Of a DNA stretch of 64,000 nucleotides, positions 34,738-42,975 are shown piece after piece. The stretch covers positions 1-64,000 of the forward strand of contig CACXAT010000008.1 of NCBI GenBank assembly GCA_902765725.1. Direction: 5' to 3'. Position 1 is the first letter of the stretch. Every line of letters begins with the position of its first letter. A model generated the notes under the pieces. It did not search any database, was not told the DNA's origin, and saw nothing but the letters and a program-made list of their open reading frames with translations. This DNA comes from an uncultured Lachnospiraceae bacterium (GTDB taxonomy: Bacteria; Bacillota; Clostridia; Lachnospirales; Lachnospiraceae). A program made the position numbers and the translations under genes.

Positions 34738-35412
34738 TCAGCGTCTGGCGGAGCGCCAGGCCCGGACTCTTCTCCTGCGCGAGTAGGCCCGTACGATACA
34801 GATCAGTCCCCCCAGCAGTATGATCGCGAAGATCACCAGAGCGCACTGGAAGAAAAACGCGTCCGGCAGCACCAGTATGATCGGGTCCTGGGCTGCGTCG
34901 AACAGCCAGTAGTCATTGCGAAACAGCACCTTGTGAAATATCTCGAACACTGCCTCCCATTTCCAGAACGTCAGTGCGCCGAGCACGGAAGGAATGCCGA
35001 TGGTCAGGATCCCGGCCATGCGCAGATATCTGGAATTTCCCCCGTGCCTGTGGATGAAGTAGCTCACAAGGGTAATGATCCCCGTCACAATACACAGGAT
35101 CTGTACGATGTCAAAGATCCTCTTGCAGTCCGCAAAATGGATCCTGCCATGTTCGCTCATGGCAAATGTTGTCAGCTCCAGCGGCCCTCTGTTCCAGAAG
35201 CAGAGATAACTGATGATGCTGTCATAGTCACTGCGGATCGCTGACGCGCTGACGCCGGATACGGCATCCAGCTTCAGCAGGCGGATGTCCAGATAGTACA
35301 TCGGCCTGAAATACAGAACGAACACCACCGCAAAGCTGATGATAAACAGTGTGATCATGAGCGCCCAGAACAGATTGCCCGCAAAGGATGTCTTTTTATA
35401 TCTTCGTGCCAT
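34738..35412 (-). CDS. TIGR01906/DUF1461-type integral membrane protein
   Basis: 224 residues with five or so transmembrane segments: about 13-35, 105-127, 133-153, 157-177 and 185-208. A conserved extracytoplasmic block after the first helix (DIRLLKLDAVSGVSASAIRS, DYDSIISYLCFWNRGPLEL) is the hallmark of the DUF1461 (TIGR01906) family of Firmicutes, whose role is unknown. Start ATG 35412 has GGGGGG-like purines upstream. The next gene downstream is the M16 peptidase, about 70 bases away; no terminator separates them. Confidence 0.85.
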   Translation of the reverse strand: MARRYKKTSFAGNLFWALMITLFIISFAVVFVLYFRPMYYLDIRLLKLDAVSGVSASAIRSDYDSIISYLCFWNRGPLELTTFAMSEHGRIHFADCKRIFDIVQILCIVTGIITLVSYFIHRHGGNSRYLRMAGILTIGIPSVLGALTFWKWEAVFEIFHKVLFRNDYWLFDAAQDPIILVLPDAFFFQCALVIFAIILLGGLICIVRAYSRRRRVRAWRSARR

Positions 35413-35494
35413 TACTCCCCCCTGATCAGATTATGGAATCTGACGCGTATTATAGCATACCCGGCACCTTTGCGAAACCATGAAGCTGACGCGT

Positions 35495-35532
35495 GAAAAG
35501 GCGCGTCCCGGCAAAACAGCCAGGAACGCGCC
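35495..35532 (-). terminator. Terminator of the sugar transporter operon
   Basis: On the minus strand GGCGCGTTCCTGGC and GCCGGGACGCGCC pair around a short loop, followed by TTTTCACG. It lies about 150 bases after the binding-protein stop. Confidence 0.7.
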
Positions 35533-35637
35533 CAATACTTCCGATATTCTGATACCTGAACGGGTGACAGGCACCTGAACAGGCAGATAACAGTCCGGTC
35601 CGCACACATTAAGAACCGTTTATGTGCTCATCGCACG

Positions 35638-35667
35638 ATCCTGTGCAGGCATGCCTGCACAAGATCT
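35638..35667. repeat. 30-bp near-perfect palindrome
   Basis: GATCCTGTGCAGGCA and TGCCTGCACAAGATC pair at 14 of 15 positions with no loop. It lies just after the binding-protein stop codon and has no U tract. It could protect the 3' end of the message, slow transcription, or be a protein-binding site. Confidence 0.7.
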
Positions 35668-35681
35668 TCAGAAATCACAGA

Positions 35682-36683
35682 TTACATGTAATCGTCAACA
35701 TTGTCCTGAGTGATCAGAACGAACGGGATGACCGGAGCCGGGTCGAAGCTCTCGCCCTTTACGATCTTCTCTACGATCTCGATCGCGCCGTTGATCTGGC
35801 CTACGCCGTCCTGGAGGATGGTTGCCTTCAGGGAGCCGTCCTTGACCAGCTGCATCGGGACCTCTACACCGTCAACGCCGATGCAGATGATGTCTTCTCT
35901 TCCACTGTCGTTGCACATCTTCTGTGCAGCGGAGGACATGCCGTCATTGTCGCAGATGATAGCAACAAGCTCTTCACCATACTTGGAGATTGCGTCGGAA
36001 GCTGCGTCAGCTGCCAGGTTGCCGTCCCACTTGGTATCGAAGTCGCCGACCATCTCGAACTCCGGATGCTCATCCATGATCTCATGCATACCTTCGGTAC
36101 GCTGGATCTGAGCGGAGTTGCCGAGAACGCCGTTGCAGTGGATGAACTTGCCTCCGTCCGGGCAGTTGTCAACGACCCACTGAGCGAGCATGTTGCCTGC
36201 CTGTACGTCATCAGAGCCGACGTATGCGATAGCCTTCTCGTCGCAGCTTGCGGACTTGGAGTTGACCTCGATTACATGGATGCCGGCATCTGCCATCTGT
36301 ACCAGAGCCGGATCGGAAGCCTCTGCCTCAGCCGGAAGGAAGATGACGATATCGCATTCCTTTGCGATACAGTCAGCCGCACGGTCGATCTGCTTGTTCG
36401 GGTCGGTCTCGCCGTCCAGAAGGCCGGTCCACTCGTCGATGATGCCATCCTTGACAGCCTGATCGAAATATTCCTGCGCTCTTGCATTGATGGGAGCATG
36501 GAACGGATCGGTGAAGTTCTTGGAGATGTAACCCACGACGATCTTGCCGTCGCCGTTTACGTCAGCTTCGTAGCTCACTTCGCCGCCCGCAGCTTCGGTC
36601 TCATCCGCAATGACAAAACTGCAGGATACCAGGCTCAGCGCCATTGCTGCCGCAAGAACCTTCATAACGATAGATTTCTTCAT
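35682..36683 (-). CDS. Sugar ABC transporter substrate-binding protein (RbsB type)
   Basis: 333 residues from ATG 36683 with GAGGAGG eight bases upstream. The signal peptide (IVMKVLAAAMALSLVSCSFV) contains a Cys near residue 20, possibly a lipobox (LVSC), so it is likely tethered outside. The periplasmic-binding fold of class 1 sugars is clear: IVVGYISKNFTDPFHAPINA, IVIFLPAEAEASDPALVQMA, IAYVGSDDVQAGNMLAQWVV and AIICDNDGMSSAAQKM. It delivers a pentose, hexose or polyol to the adjacent permease; the ligand cannot be read directly. Confidence 0.92.
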   Translation of the reverse strand: MKKSIVMKVLAAAMALSLVSCSFVIADETEAAGGEVSYEADVNGDGKIVVGYISKNFTDPFHAPINARAQEYFDQAVKDGIIDEWTGLLDGETDPNKQIDRAADCIAKECDIVIFLPAEAEASDPALVQMADAGIHVIEVNSKSASCDEKAIAYVGSDDVQAGNMLAQWVVDNCPDGGKFIHCNGVLGNSAQIQRTEGMHEIMDEHPEFEMVGDFDTKWDGNLAADAASDAISKYGEELVAIICDNDGMSSAAQKMCNDSGREDIICIGVDGVEVPMQLVKDGSLKATILQDGVGQINGAIEIVEKIVKGESFDPAPVIPFVLITQDNVDDYM

Positions 36684-36761
36684 GGAATAATCCTCCTCAC
36701 TGTGAAAAAACTGTAGTGTATCGTACCGCATGTGTGCATGTGCGGACTGCTGAGATCAGAA

Positions 36762-37739
36762 TCAGTGTTTGTTCTTGTTCATGACCATATCCAGCATGAC
36801 GGCTCCGATGATGATCAGGCCCTTGACGATGGACTGGTAGTAGGATGAAACGCCGATCATGTTCATGCCGTTGTAGATCAGACCGATGATGAAGATACCC
36901 AGAACGCATCCGGGAATCGTCGCGATGCCTCCTGCGAAGGAGGTGCCGCCCAGAACCGCTGCCGCGATCGCGTCGGTCTCATAGCCGATACCGATGTTGG
37001 ACTGTGCGGAGCCGGTCTTGGAGGTATAGATCATCGAGGCAAGTCCAGCCAGGACACCGGAGATCGTATATACGCCGACGATGACCCAGAACCTGGAGAC
37101 ACCAGCCGCGATTGCAGCATTGACGTTGCCGCCGACCGCAAAGATATAGCGGCCGAACTTCGTCCAGTGGAGCATCAGATACATGATCACTGTCACCACT
37201 GCGAAGATGATGATCGGCATCGGGATGCCCGCCAGCTTGCTGGAGTAGATCCCGGTGAACCAGTCATTGGTCAGCATGACTGCCCGGCCTCCCGTAATGA
37301 CCTGGGACAGGCCGCGGATGACCAGCTGCATGGACAGGGTGACAACGAACGGGAACATGTTGAACTTTGCGATCAGCACGCCGTCAATAAACCCAAACAG
37401 GGTCGCCACTCCGACGCCGGCCAGGATCGACAGAATTGCCGGCCAGCCCAGCACGGACATCGTCTGTCCGATGATGCAGCTGGTGAGGGCAAGCTGGGCG
37501 CCGACCGTCAGGTCGATGCCGCCCGTCGTGATACACAGGCAGAGGCCATAGCAGAGCAGACCGTTGATGGAGATCTGGGTCGCGACATTGATGATGTTGC
37601 CCGGAGTCATAAACCTCGGCTCCATGATAGCGATCACGATCATCATGATGATCAGCACGATGCCGATACCATACTGGCCGAGAAGAGAACGGATCCTGTC
37701 CTGCCTGCTAATCTGTCCTGTACGAGATGATGATGCCAT
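36762..37739 (-). CDS. Sugar ABC transporter permease (RbsC type)
   Basis: 325 residues, eight to ten transmembrane helices. Family blocks: GLCLCITTGGIDLTVGAQLA near residue 88, FPFVVTLSMQLVIRGLSQVI near 150, and the cytoplasmic loop contacting the ATPase, TDAIAAAVLGGTSFAGGIAT near 255. Start ATG 37739 follows the ATPase stop by 12 bases. It forms the membrane channel of the importer as a homodimer. Confidence 0.94.
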   Translation of the reverse strand: MASSSRTGQISRQDRIRSLLGQYGIGIVLIIMMIVIAIMEPRFMTPGNIINVATQISINGLLCYGLCLCITTGGIDLTVGAQLALTSCIIGQTMSVLGWPAILSILAGVGVATLFGFIDGVLIAKFNMFPFVVTLSMQLVIRGLSQVITGGRAVMLTNDWFTGIYSSKLAGIPMPIIIFAVVTVIMYLMLHWTKFGRYIFAVGGNVNAAIAAGVSRFWVIVGVYTISGVLAGLASMIYTSKTGSAQSNIGIGYETDAIAAAVLGGTSFAGGIATIPGCVLGIFIIGLIYNGMNMIGVSSYYQSIVKGLIIIGAVMLDMVMNKNKH

Positions 37740-37751
37740 TGTTTATCCTCC

Positions 37752-39263
37752 TTATGCTACACCGAACGCGCTGCTCAGGATGACCTCCTGGGTCACCTCG
37801 CCGCTGATGATTTCTTTTCTGAAGAATTCTCCGTTGATCCTTCCCTCATGATATACCAGCACCCGGTCACTCATTCCCATGACCTCAGGCAGCTCGGAGG
37901 AGACCATGATGATCGCCATTCCTTCTGCCGCAAACTTGCTCATCAGCGTATAGATCTCCGCCTTGGCGCCGACATCGACACCTCTGGTAGGCTCGTCCAT
38001 GATCAAGAGCTTTGGTCCCGCCATGATCCATTTCGCGATGACTACCTTCTGCTGGTTTCCGCCGGACAGCGAGAATGCATTGTGCTCGATACTGGCCGCC
38101 TTCAGAAGAAGGGTCCTGGAGACTTCCTCCACCTCCCGCTTCTCTCTGGCCTGGTTGAGCAGCACTCCCTTCTGATGCTCCGGCAGGCTGGGAAGTGAGG
38201 TGTTCTCACGGATGGAACGGAACAGACACAATCCGAAGTTCTTACGGTCTTCATTAACCATGCAGACGCCCTGACTGATGGAATCTCCGGGATTCTTCCT
38301 CTTGAATTCTTTCCCATTCAGGTACATCTTCCCGGATTCGAGGGGATCCATGCCGAAGATCGCACGCATGGTCTCGCTTCTGCCGGATCCGACCAGGCCT
38401 GAGAAGCCCAGGATCTCGCCCGCATGGACCTCGAAGCTGATATCCTCGAAGCCCTTGCCGCTCAGGTGCTCTGCCTTGAACACGACATCGCCGATCGGGC
38501 AGTCCACCTTCGGGAACTGATTCTCGACTCTGCGGCCGACCATCATCGCGATCAAGTCGTCATTCGTCACATCCTTCAGCGCGGAGGATCCGATAAACTG
38601 ACCGTCACGGAACACGGAAACCGTGTCACAGATCTCATAGATCTCCGCCATACGGTGCGAGATGTAGATAATCGCAACGCCCTGCTTCTTCAGATCCCGG
38701 ATCACCCGGAACAGATGCTCTGTCTCCTGTGCGTCCAAAGATGAGGTCGGCTCATCCATGATGATCATCTTCGCGTTCGTGGAGACAGCGCGGATGATCT
38801 CGACCATCTGCACATCCGCCAGCTTCAGATCACGGATCAGCGTCGTCGCCGGATAGGGGAAGCCGAATTCATCCAGGATCTTCTGGGTACGCTCATTCTG
38901 TCTGCGCTTGTTCAGAAAGATCCCATTGTGGTCCTCCCTCTTCAGGAAGATACTCTCTGCTATCGTCAGATGCGGTTCCGGATTCAGCTCCTGATGGATC
39001 ATGGAGATGCCGCTCTTAATGGCATCCACCGGTCCTCTGGCCTGATACGGCTTGCCGTCAAAGACCATCGTACCGCTGTCCTGTTTATAAAGACCGATCA
39101 CGATCTTCATCAGTGTCGACTTCCCGGCTCCGTTCTCGCCAAGAAGCGCATGCACTTCACCCGGTTTTACATGAAGCTGTACATTCTTCAGCGCCTGGGT
39201 GCCGCCGAATGCTTTGGATATACCCTCACACTCGAGGATATACTCCCTGCCCTGCTCACTCAA
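37752..39263 (-). CDS. Sugar ABC transporter ATPase, fused double domain (RbsA/MglA type)
   Basis: 503 residues from TTG 39263, chosen because AAGGAGGGAGA lies directly upstream; ATG 39287 lacks a good site. There are two nucleotide-binding domains. The first has Walker A GENGAGKST near residue 37 and Walker B MIIMDEPTSSLD. Its signature region is degenerate (LKLADVQMVEI), as is normal in RbsA. The second has GLVGSGRSE in place of Walker A, signature LSGGNQQKV and Walker B LLIMDEPTRGVD. It powers sugar uptake with the permease and binding protein downstream. Confidence 0.93.
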   Translation of the reverse strand: MSEQGREYILECEGISKAFGGTQALKNVQLHVKPGEVHALLGENGAGKSTLMKIVIGLYKQDSGTMVFDGKPYQARGPVDAIKSGISMIHQELNPEPHLTIAESIFLKREDHNGIFLNKRRQNERTQKILDEFGFPYPATTLIRDLKLADVQMVEIIRAVSTNAKMIIMDEPTSSLDAQETEHLFRVIRDLKKQGVAIIYISHRMAEIYEICDTVSVFRDGQFIGSSALKDVTNDDLIAMMVGRRVENQFPKVDCPIGDVVFKAEHLSGKGFEDISFEVHAGEILGFSGLVGSGRSETMRAIFGMDPLESGKMYLNGKEFKRKNPGDSISQGVCMVNEDRKNFGLCLFRSIRENTSLPSLPEHQKGVLLNQAREKREVEEVSRTLLLKAASIEHNAFSLSGGNQQKVVIAKWIMAGPKLLIMDEPTRGVDVGAKAEIYTLMSKFAAEGMAIIMVSSELPEVMGMSDRVLVYHEGRINGEFFRKEIISGEVTQEVILSSAFGVA

Positions 39264-39299
39264 CCTGTCTCCTCCCTCCTTCTGCATGTTCCCCGATCA

Positions 39300-39319
39300 G
39301 GGGCTTCCTGCGAAGCCCC
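39300..39319 (-). other. Leader hairpin before the importer genes
   Basis: GGGGCTTC and GAAGCCCC form a perfect 8-bp stem around GCAG on the minus strand, between the internal promoter and the TTG start. No U tract follows, so it may shape mRNA stability or translation rather than stop transcription. Confidence 0.5.
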
Positions 39320-39361
39320 CTTCTAATACTGCTACGGAGTAGTCAGTGGTTTATCAAACAT

Positions 39362-39390
39362 AATGTACAAAAAAATATCAGTTATGTCAA
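39362..39390 (-). promoter_or_regulatory. Internal promoter of the sugar importer genes
   Basis: TTGACA (39385-39390), 17 bases, TACATT (39362-39367) on the minus strand, in the 200-base gap between the short-chain dehydrogenase gene and the ATPase gene. It would let the importer be made separately from the dehydrogenases. Confidence 0.65.
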
Positions 39391-39464
39391 TCTGGCTTAT
39401 GCCATTATGCCCTATTTCGGTTTGCATTTATCCGATATTGCCGTCATTTTTTACAAGCAGGCCC

Positions 39465-40247
39465 TTATACTGCCGTGTACAGACCGTCAATCAGGATATC
39501 TGTTCCGTTCGCATAGGCAGCGCAGTCAGAGCACAGCCAGATGACAGCTCCGGTGAGCTCTTCCGGCTTGGCCATGCGGTGCATCGGGAACAGGGGCTCC
39601 CATGCTGCCAGCAGTTCGGGTTCTACAAAGTCCGGATCGATGGACATCGGAGTAGCCACATATCCCGGGCTGATGGAATTGACGCGGATGCCGTATTCAA
39701 CCAGTTCGACCGCCAGGCTCTTCGTCATATGGATCACGCCTGCCTTGGAAGCGTTATAGGCAACCTGTCTCTGGGGAACGTTCGCGATGTACGCGGACAT
39801 GGAGGCGATGTTGATGATGCTTCCTTTGGTCTTGGTTTCGATCATGACACGGGCTGCCTCTCTGGATACGATATATTCTCCGGTCAGGTTAATGTCGATG
39901 ACCTGACGGAATTCTTCCACGGAAGCCTCAAAGATATCTTTGTGATAGCAGACGCCTGCATTGTTCACTACGATATCAAGCCTGCCGCAGACCTCCAGGA
40001 TCTTCTGGATGCCCGCCTTCACCTGCTCTTCACTCGTGCAGTCAGCTATGATATCCACCGCTTTGCCGCCCTCTGACTCAATCAGCTTGACGGTCTCAGC
40101 AGCTCCTGACCTTGAGAAGATGGCGATATCAGCGCCTGCCCTTGCAAGATCGCGCGCGATCACCTGTCCGATTCCTCTTCCGGCTCCGGTAACCAGAGCA
40201 ACCTTTCCCTCCAGTGAAAACAGGTTCGTAAGATATTCTTTCTGCAT
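39465..40247 (-). CDS. Short-chain dehydrogenase/reductase, sugar or polyol type
   Basis: 260 residues from ATG 40247 (AAAGGAG six bases upstream). Classical SDR: NAD(P)-binding TGAGRGIG near residue 19, NNAG at about 96, catalytic Ser in INIASMSAY, and YNASK near 164. The C-terminus (GNGTDILIDGLYTAV-like end, YANGTDILIDG) is typical. The general look is that of sorbose, arabinitol or gluconate-type reductases. Placed between a zinc dehydrogenase and a sugar importer, it likely oxidises or reduces the imported carbohydrate. Confidence 0.9.
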   Translation of the reverse strand: MQKEYLTNLFSLEGKVALVTGAGRGIGQVIARDLARAGADIAIFSRSGAAETVKLIESEGGKAVDIIADCTSEEQVKAGIQKILEVCGRLDIVVNNAGVCYHKDIFEASVEEFRQVIDINLTGEYIVSREAARVMIETKTKGSIINIASMSAYIANVPQRQVAYNASKAGVIHMTKSLAVELVEYGIRVNSISPGYVATPMSIDPDFVEPELLAAWEPLFPMHRMAKPEELTGAVIWLCSDCAAYANGTDILIDGLYTAV

Positions 40248-40360
40248 GTGATTCTCCTTTCTGGGGCGGCGGCAGATGCCGCCTGTTTTCATATTGGATA
40301 CACGTCCCGTCCGGACGCATTTATCAGATCATGGTACGACGCATCTGATACGATGTGTGA

Positions 40361-41407
40361 TCAGTCCTCGCTCTCATCTACGTCGATGAGCACCTTCATG
40401 GTCGTCTCACGGTTGTCATCGATGTACTGGTAAGCGCTCAGGTAATCCTTGAACGCAAAGTGCTTGCTCATCAGCGGCTTCAGCTGGATCTTTCCTTCGC
40501 CTACCAGACGGATGGCATCCACATAATCCTCGTGTCTGTACATCATCGTGGTGTTCAGATCCAGCTCATGGTCATTGAGTACCGCCAGATCCACAGTCGC
40601 CATCTTGCCAAACACCGCGACCAGGATAATGGTGCTGCCCTTTCTGGCGTATTTGATCGCCTGTCCCATGGTGATGTCATTGCCCGCGCAGTCATAGATC
40701 ACGTCTGCCTTGTCCGGACCGAAGGATTCGACCATCGCCTCACCAAAGTCCTTGTGCAGGGTATTGAAGGCAAAGTCTGCGCCGCACTTTCTGGCAAGCT
40801 CCAGACGATAATCCGATACGTCCGTGATCAGAACCGCCTCAGCTCCCAGGGCCTTGCAGGACTGCGCCAGCAGGATCCCGATCGGGCCTGCGCCAAGGAT
40901 CGCCACCTTGGCTCCCTCAATCTCCGGGAAGCGCTTCGCGGCATGAACCGTGACTGCCAGCGGCTCGATCATGGCGCCTTCATTGAACGTCATGCCCTCC
41001 GGAAGCGGAGTGACCTTGGAGGCATCCACCGCAAAATACTCGCTCGCGGTTCCGGTCGTCTGGAATCCCATTACCTTCAGTTCCTCACACAGATTGTATT
41101 TTCCATGTGTGCAGGGATAGCATTTTCCGCAGTATACCTGCGGCTCAATCGTTACCTTCTGGCCTTCCCTGAACTGCGTCACATTGGCTCCGCAGCTGAC
41201 CACCTTCGCGGAGACCTCATGTCCCTGGGTCACCGGATAAGACGTGAAGGGATGCGTTCCGTGATACACATGGATATCGCTCCCGCACACACCGATCTTC
41301 ATAATCTTCACCAGCACCTGGTCAGCACCCGGTTCCGGTACCGGAATCTCCCGAAACATGATCTGCTTCGGAGCAGTCATCACTTCCTGCAGCATCATTA
41401 TATCCAT
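40361..41407 (-). CDS. Zinc-dependent alcohol/polyol dehydrogenase (MDR family)
   Basis: 348 residues from ATG 41407 with GGAGG upstream. Medium-chain dehydrogenase of the sorbitol/threonine dehydrogenase group: catalytic zinc ligands in GVCGSDIHVYHG and GHEV, four structural-zinc cysteines in CGKCYPCTHGKYNLC near residue 96, and NAD-binding VAILGAGPIGILLAQ near 168. It probably oxidises a polyol or sugar acid to a ketose as the first step after uptake. It is the first gene of the unit, preceded by a strong promoter and by a putative ROK operator lying between that promoter and the start codon. Confidence 0.9.
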   Translation of the reverse strand: MDIMMLQEVMTAPKQIMFREIPVPEPGADQVLVKIMKIGVCGSDIHVYHGTHPFTSYPVTQGHEVSAKVVSCGANVTQFREGQKVTIEPQVYCGKCYPCTHGKYNLCEELKVMGFQTTGTASEYFAVDASKVTPLPEGMTFNEGAMIEPLAVTVHAAKRFPEIEGAKVAILGAGPIGILLAQSCKALGAEAVLITDVSDYRLELARKCGADFAFNTLHKDFGEAMVESFGPDKADVIYDCAGNDITMGQAIKYARKGSTIILVAVFGKMATVDLAVLNDHELDLNTTMMYRHEDYVDAIRLVGEGKIQLKPLMSKHFAFKDYLSAYQYIDDNRETTMKVLIDVDESED

Positions 41408-41419
41408 GGTCGCCTCCTG

Positions 41420-41441
41420 TTAAATAAATACTTTATTAAAT
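41420..41441 (-). promoter_or_regulatory. Putative ROK-regulator operator A
   Basis: The minus-strand 22-mer ATTTAATAAAGTATTTATTT(AA) matches a second 22-mer upstream of the ROK gene at 17 of 22 positions. It lies between the dehydrogenase promoter and its ribosome site, where a bound repressor would block elongation. Confidence 0.55.
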
Positions 41442-41459
41442 GGTTTAATTATGTATCTG

Positions 41460-41488
41460 AGTATATGCCGGCCAGGGTTTCACAGCAA
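41460..41488 (-). promoter_or_regulatory. Promoter of the dehydrogenase operon
   Basis: TTGCTG (41483-41488), 17 bases, TATACT (41460-41465) on the minus strand; predicted start near 41453, just upstream of operator A. Confidence 0.72.
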
Positions 41489-41554
41489 TGGGCAAACTGT
41501 AAGAAATCACCCGCCGGAATTTAGACATAGTACACAAACACAGAACCGGATCTT

Positions 41555-42688
41555 CTACAGTGACTCGATAAAGGTCTTTGTGAAATAAGACGCCGCACCG
41601 ACAGCGGAAGCCTCCACATTGTATTCGCAGCTGAAGATGAATTCTTCTTCCTCCTCGAAGATGTTCTGCTCTCCCACCAGTTCCCGGATCCGGGGAAGAT
41701 AAGGCTTCAGATAACTGCCCACATAGCCGCCCAGCACGACAGGCAGATCGGTTGCGATATGCAGGTTGTAGATCATGATCGCCAGATAGTGCAGATACTC
41801 CTCAAACACCTGCGTCAGTTCGCTGTCTCCCGCTCTGACCTTTTCGAAGAATGCCTGCATCGACCCATCCGCTCTCTCCGTCAGCAGAAGCGCGTTGCCA
41901 TAGGGGTCATAATGTCCGCATTTACCGCAGTAACACCTGCGCCCGCCGGGCACGATCAGCATATGCCCCAGTTCACCCTCCCTGCCGCTTTTTCCGGGAA
42001 GGATCCGGTTGTTGATGACCGTCGCGCCTCCCACCGAGTTGCTCAAGGAAACAAACACGAAGCTGTCCGGAGCGTGATGGCTGTAGCATTCCGCCATGCA
42101 GGCAGCTGTGGCGTCATTGAAAAAACGGATCTGCGGGGCATGCAGCTGCTGCGCAGTAAGATGATTCAGGATCGTCTCCTCTCCCACATTCAGAACGTGT
42201 GAGTAGAGCACCCGGTCCTGCTGCGGACTGACGATCCCAGCTACGGAGACTCCGCAGCCAAGAATGGTCCCGGGATCGGTATGGTTCTTTTCAAGAAAGG
42301 CTTCTACCCTGCCTGACAGTTCCTTGCGATAGTCCTCCGTATCCTCAAAGGGGAACCGCTGCCGCTCTCCGGCAATCACTTCTCCGCGCAGATCGATCAG
42401 CGCCATATATACATGCCTTCTGGTGATATCGATGCCCAGCGACCTGAAACGATCCAGACAGGGCTCGTAGCGCATCGCCCTCCTGCCGCCTTCGGATGCC
42501 TGCATGCCGGCCTCCCGGACAAGTCCTTCCCGCATCAGTTCATCACAGATCATCCCCACCGTGGGGATACTCAGACCAAGCCGGCCGGCAAGCTCCGGTT
42601 TGGTTGCTGTGGACGCGCTGAGCAGGCCGTTAAATACATTGATGCGGTTGCGTCTTTTCACTTCTATGCTGCTGAGTCGGGAACTCAT
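41555..42688 (-). CDS. ROK-family transcriptional regulator
   Basis: 377 residues from ATG 42688, with GGAGG seven bases upstream. The N-terminal winged HTH (TKPELAGRLGLSIPTVGMIC, residues 31-50) precedes a ROK sugar-kinase-like domain with LGIDITRRHVYMALID and the zinc-binding motif CYCGKCGHYDPYG near residue 250. It is a NagC/XylR-type repressor that senses a sugar. It lies upstream of and in line with the dehydrogenase and importer genes, and shares an operator-like motif with them, so autoregulation plus control of the catabolic unit is likely. Confidence 0.9.
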   Translation of the reverse strand: MSSRLSSIEVKRRNRINVFNGLLSASTATKPELAGRLGLSIPTVGMICDELMREGLVREAGMQASEGGRRAMRYEPCLDRFRSLGIDITRRHVYMALIDLRGEVIAGERQRFPFEDTEDYRKELSGRVEAFLEKNHTDPGTILGCGVSVAGIVSPQQDRVLYSHVLNVGEETILNHLTAQQLHAPQIRFFNDATAACMAECYSHHAPDSFVFVSLSNSVGGATVINNRILPGKSGREGELGHMLIVPGGRRCYCGKCGHYDPYGNALLLTERADGSMQAFFEKVRAGDSELTQVFEEYLHYLAIMIYNLHIATDLPVVLGGYVGSYLKPYLPRIRELVGEQNIFEEEEEFIFSCEYNVEASAVGAASYFTKTFIESL

Positions 42689-42704
42689 GTACATTCCTCC
42701 ATCT

Positions 42705-42726
42705 ATTTAATAATGTCTTTTATAAA
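42705..42726 (+). promoter_or_regulatory. Putative ROK-regulator operator B
   Basis: The plus-strand 22-mer ATTTAATAATGTCTTTTATA(AA) matches operator A at 17 of 22 positions. It lies just upstream of the ROK start codon and next to a TATAAT box on the minus strand (ending near 42735), consistent with autorepression. Confidence 0.5.
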
Positions 42727-42785
42727 GTCCTTTTTATTATACATCAATTCCGGATCTGTGCATACAATTCTCTCTGTTTTTAAGT

Positions 42786-42912
42786 AACTGTTTACAGGGC
42801 AGCCAGCATCATCTGCGTAGAGTTTCGCAGGCACAGATGAAAACTATAGGAAGGCAACGTGTTTTCATTGTGCCTGCGAACTCTGAGCAATGCTGGTTGT
42901 CCTGTAAACGGT
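42786..42912. repeat. Long imperfect palindrome element 1
   Basis: Two arms of about 50-58 bases pair in an extended hairpin: CTGTTTACAGGGCAGCCAGC with its mate near 42890-42910, TTCGCAGGCACA with TGTGCCTGCGAA, and GATGAAAAC with GTTTTCAT at the top. The apical loop begins CTATAGGAAGGCAAC. It fills the space between the surface-protein terminator and the ROK gene. The arms look too long for a simple terminator; a mobile palindromic repeat or a structured RNA is possible. Confidence 0.8.
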
Positions 42913-42934
42913 AACTCTCCTGCGCCGACTGCGC

Positions 42935-42965
42935 AAAAAAAAGCCGGGCCTTCCGGCCCGGCGGC
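42935..42965 (-). terminator. Terminator of the surface-protein gene
   Basis: GCCGGGCC and GGCCCGGC make a perfect stem with a four-base loop, followed on the minus strand by eight T residues, 11 bases after the stop codon region. Confidence 0.93.
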
Positions 42966-42975
42966 TTAAGATGAC

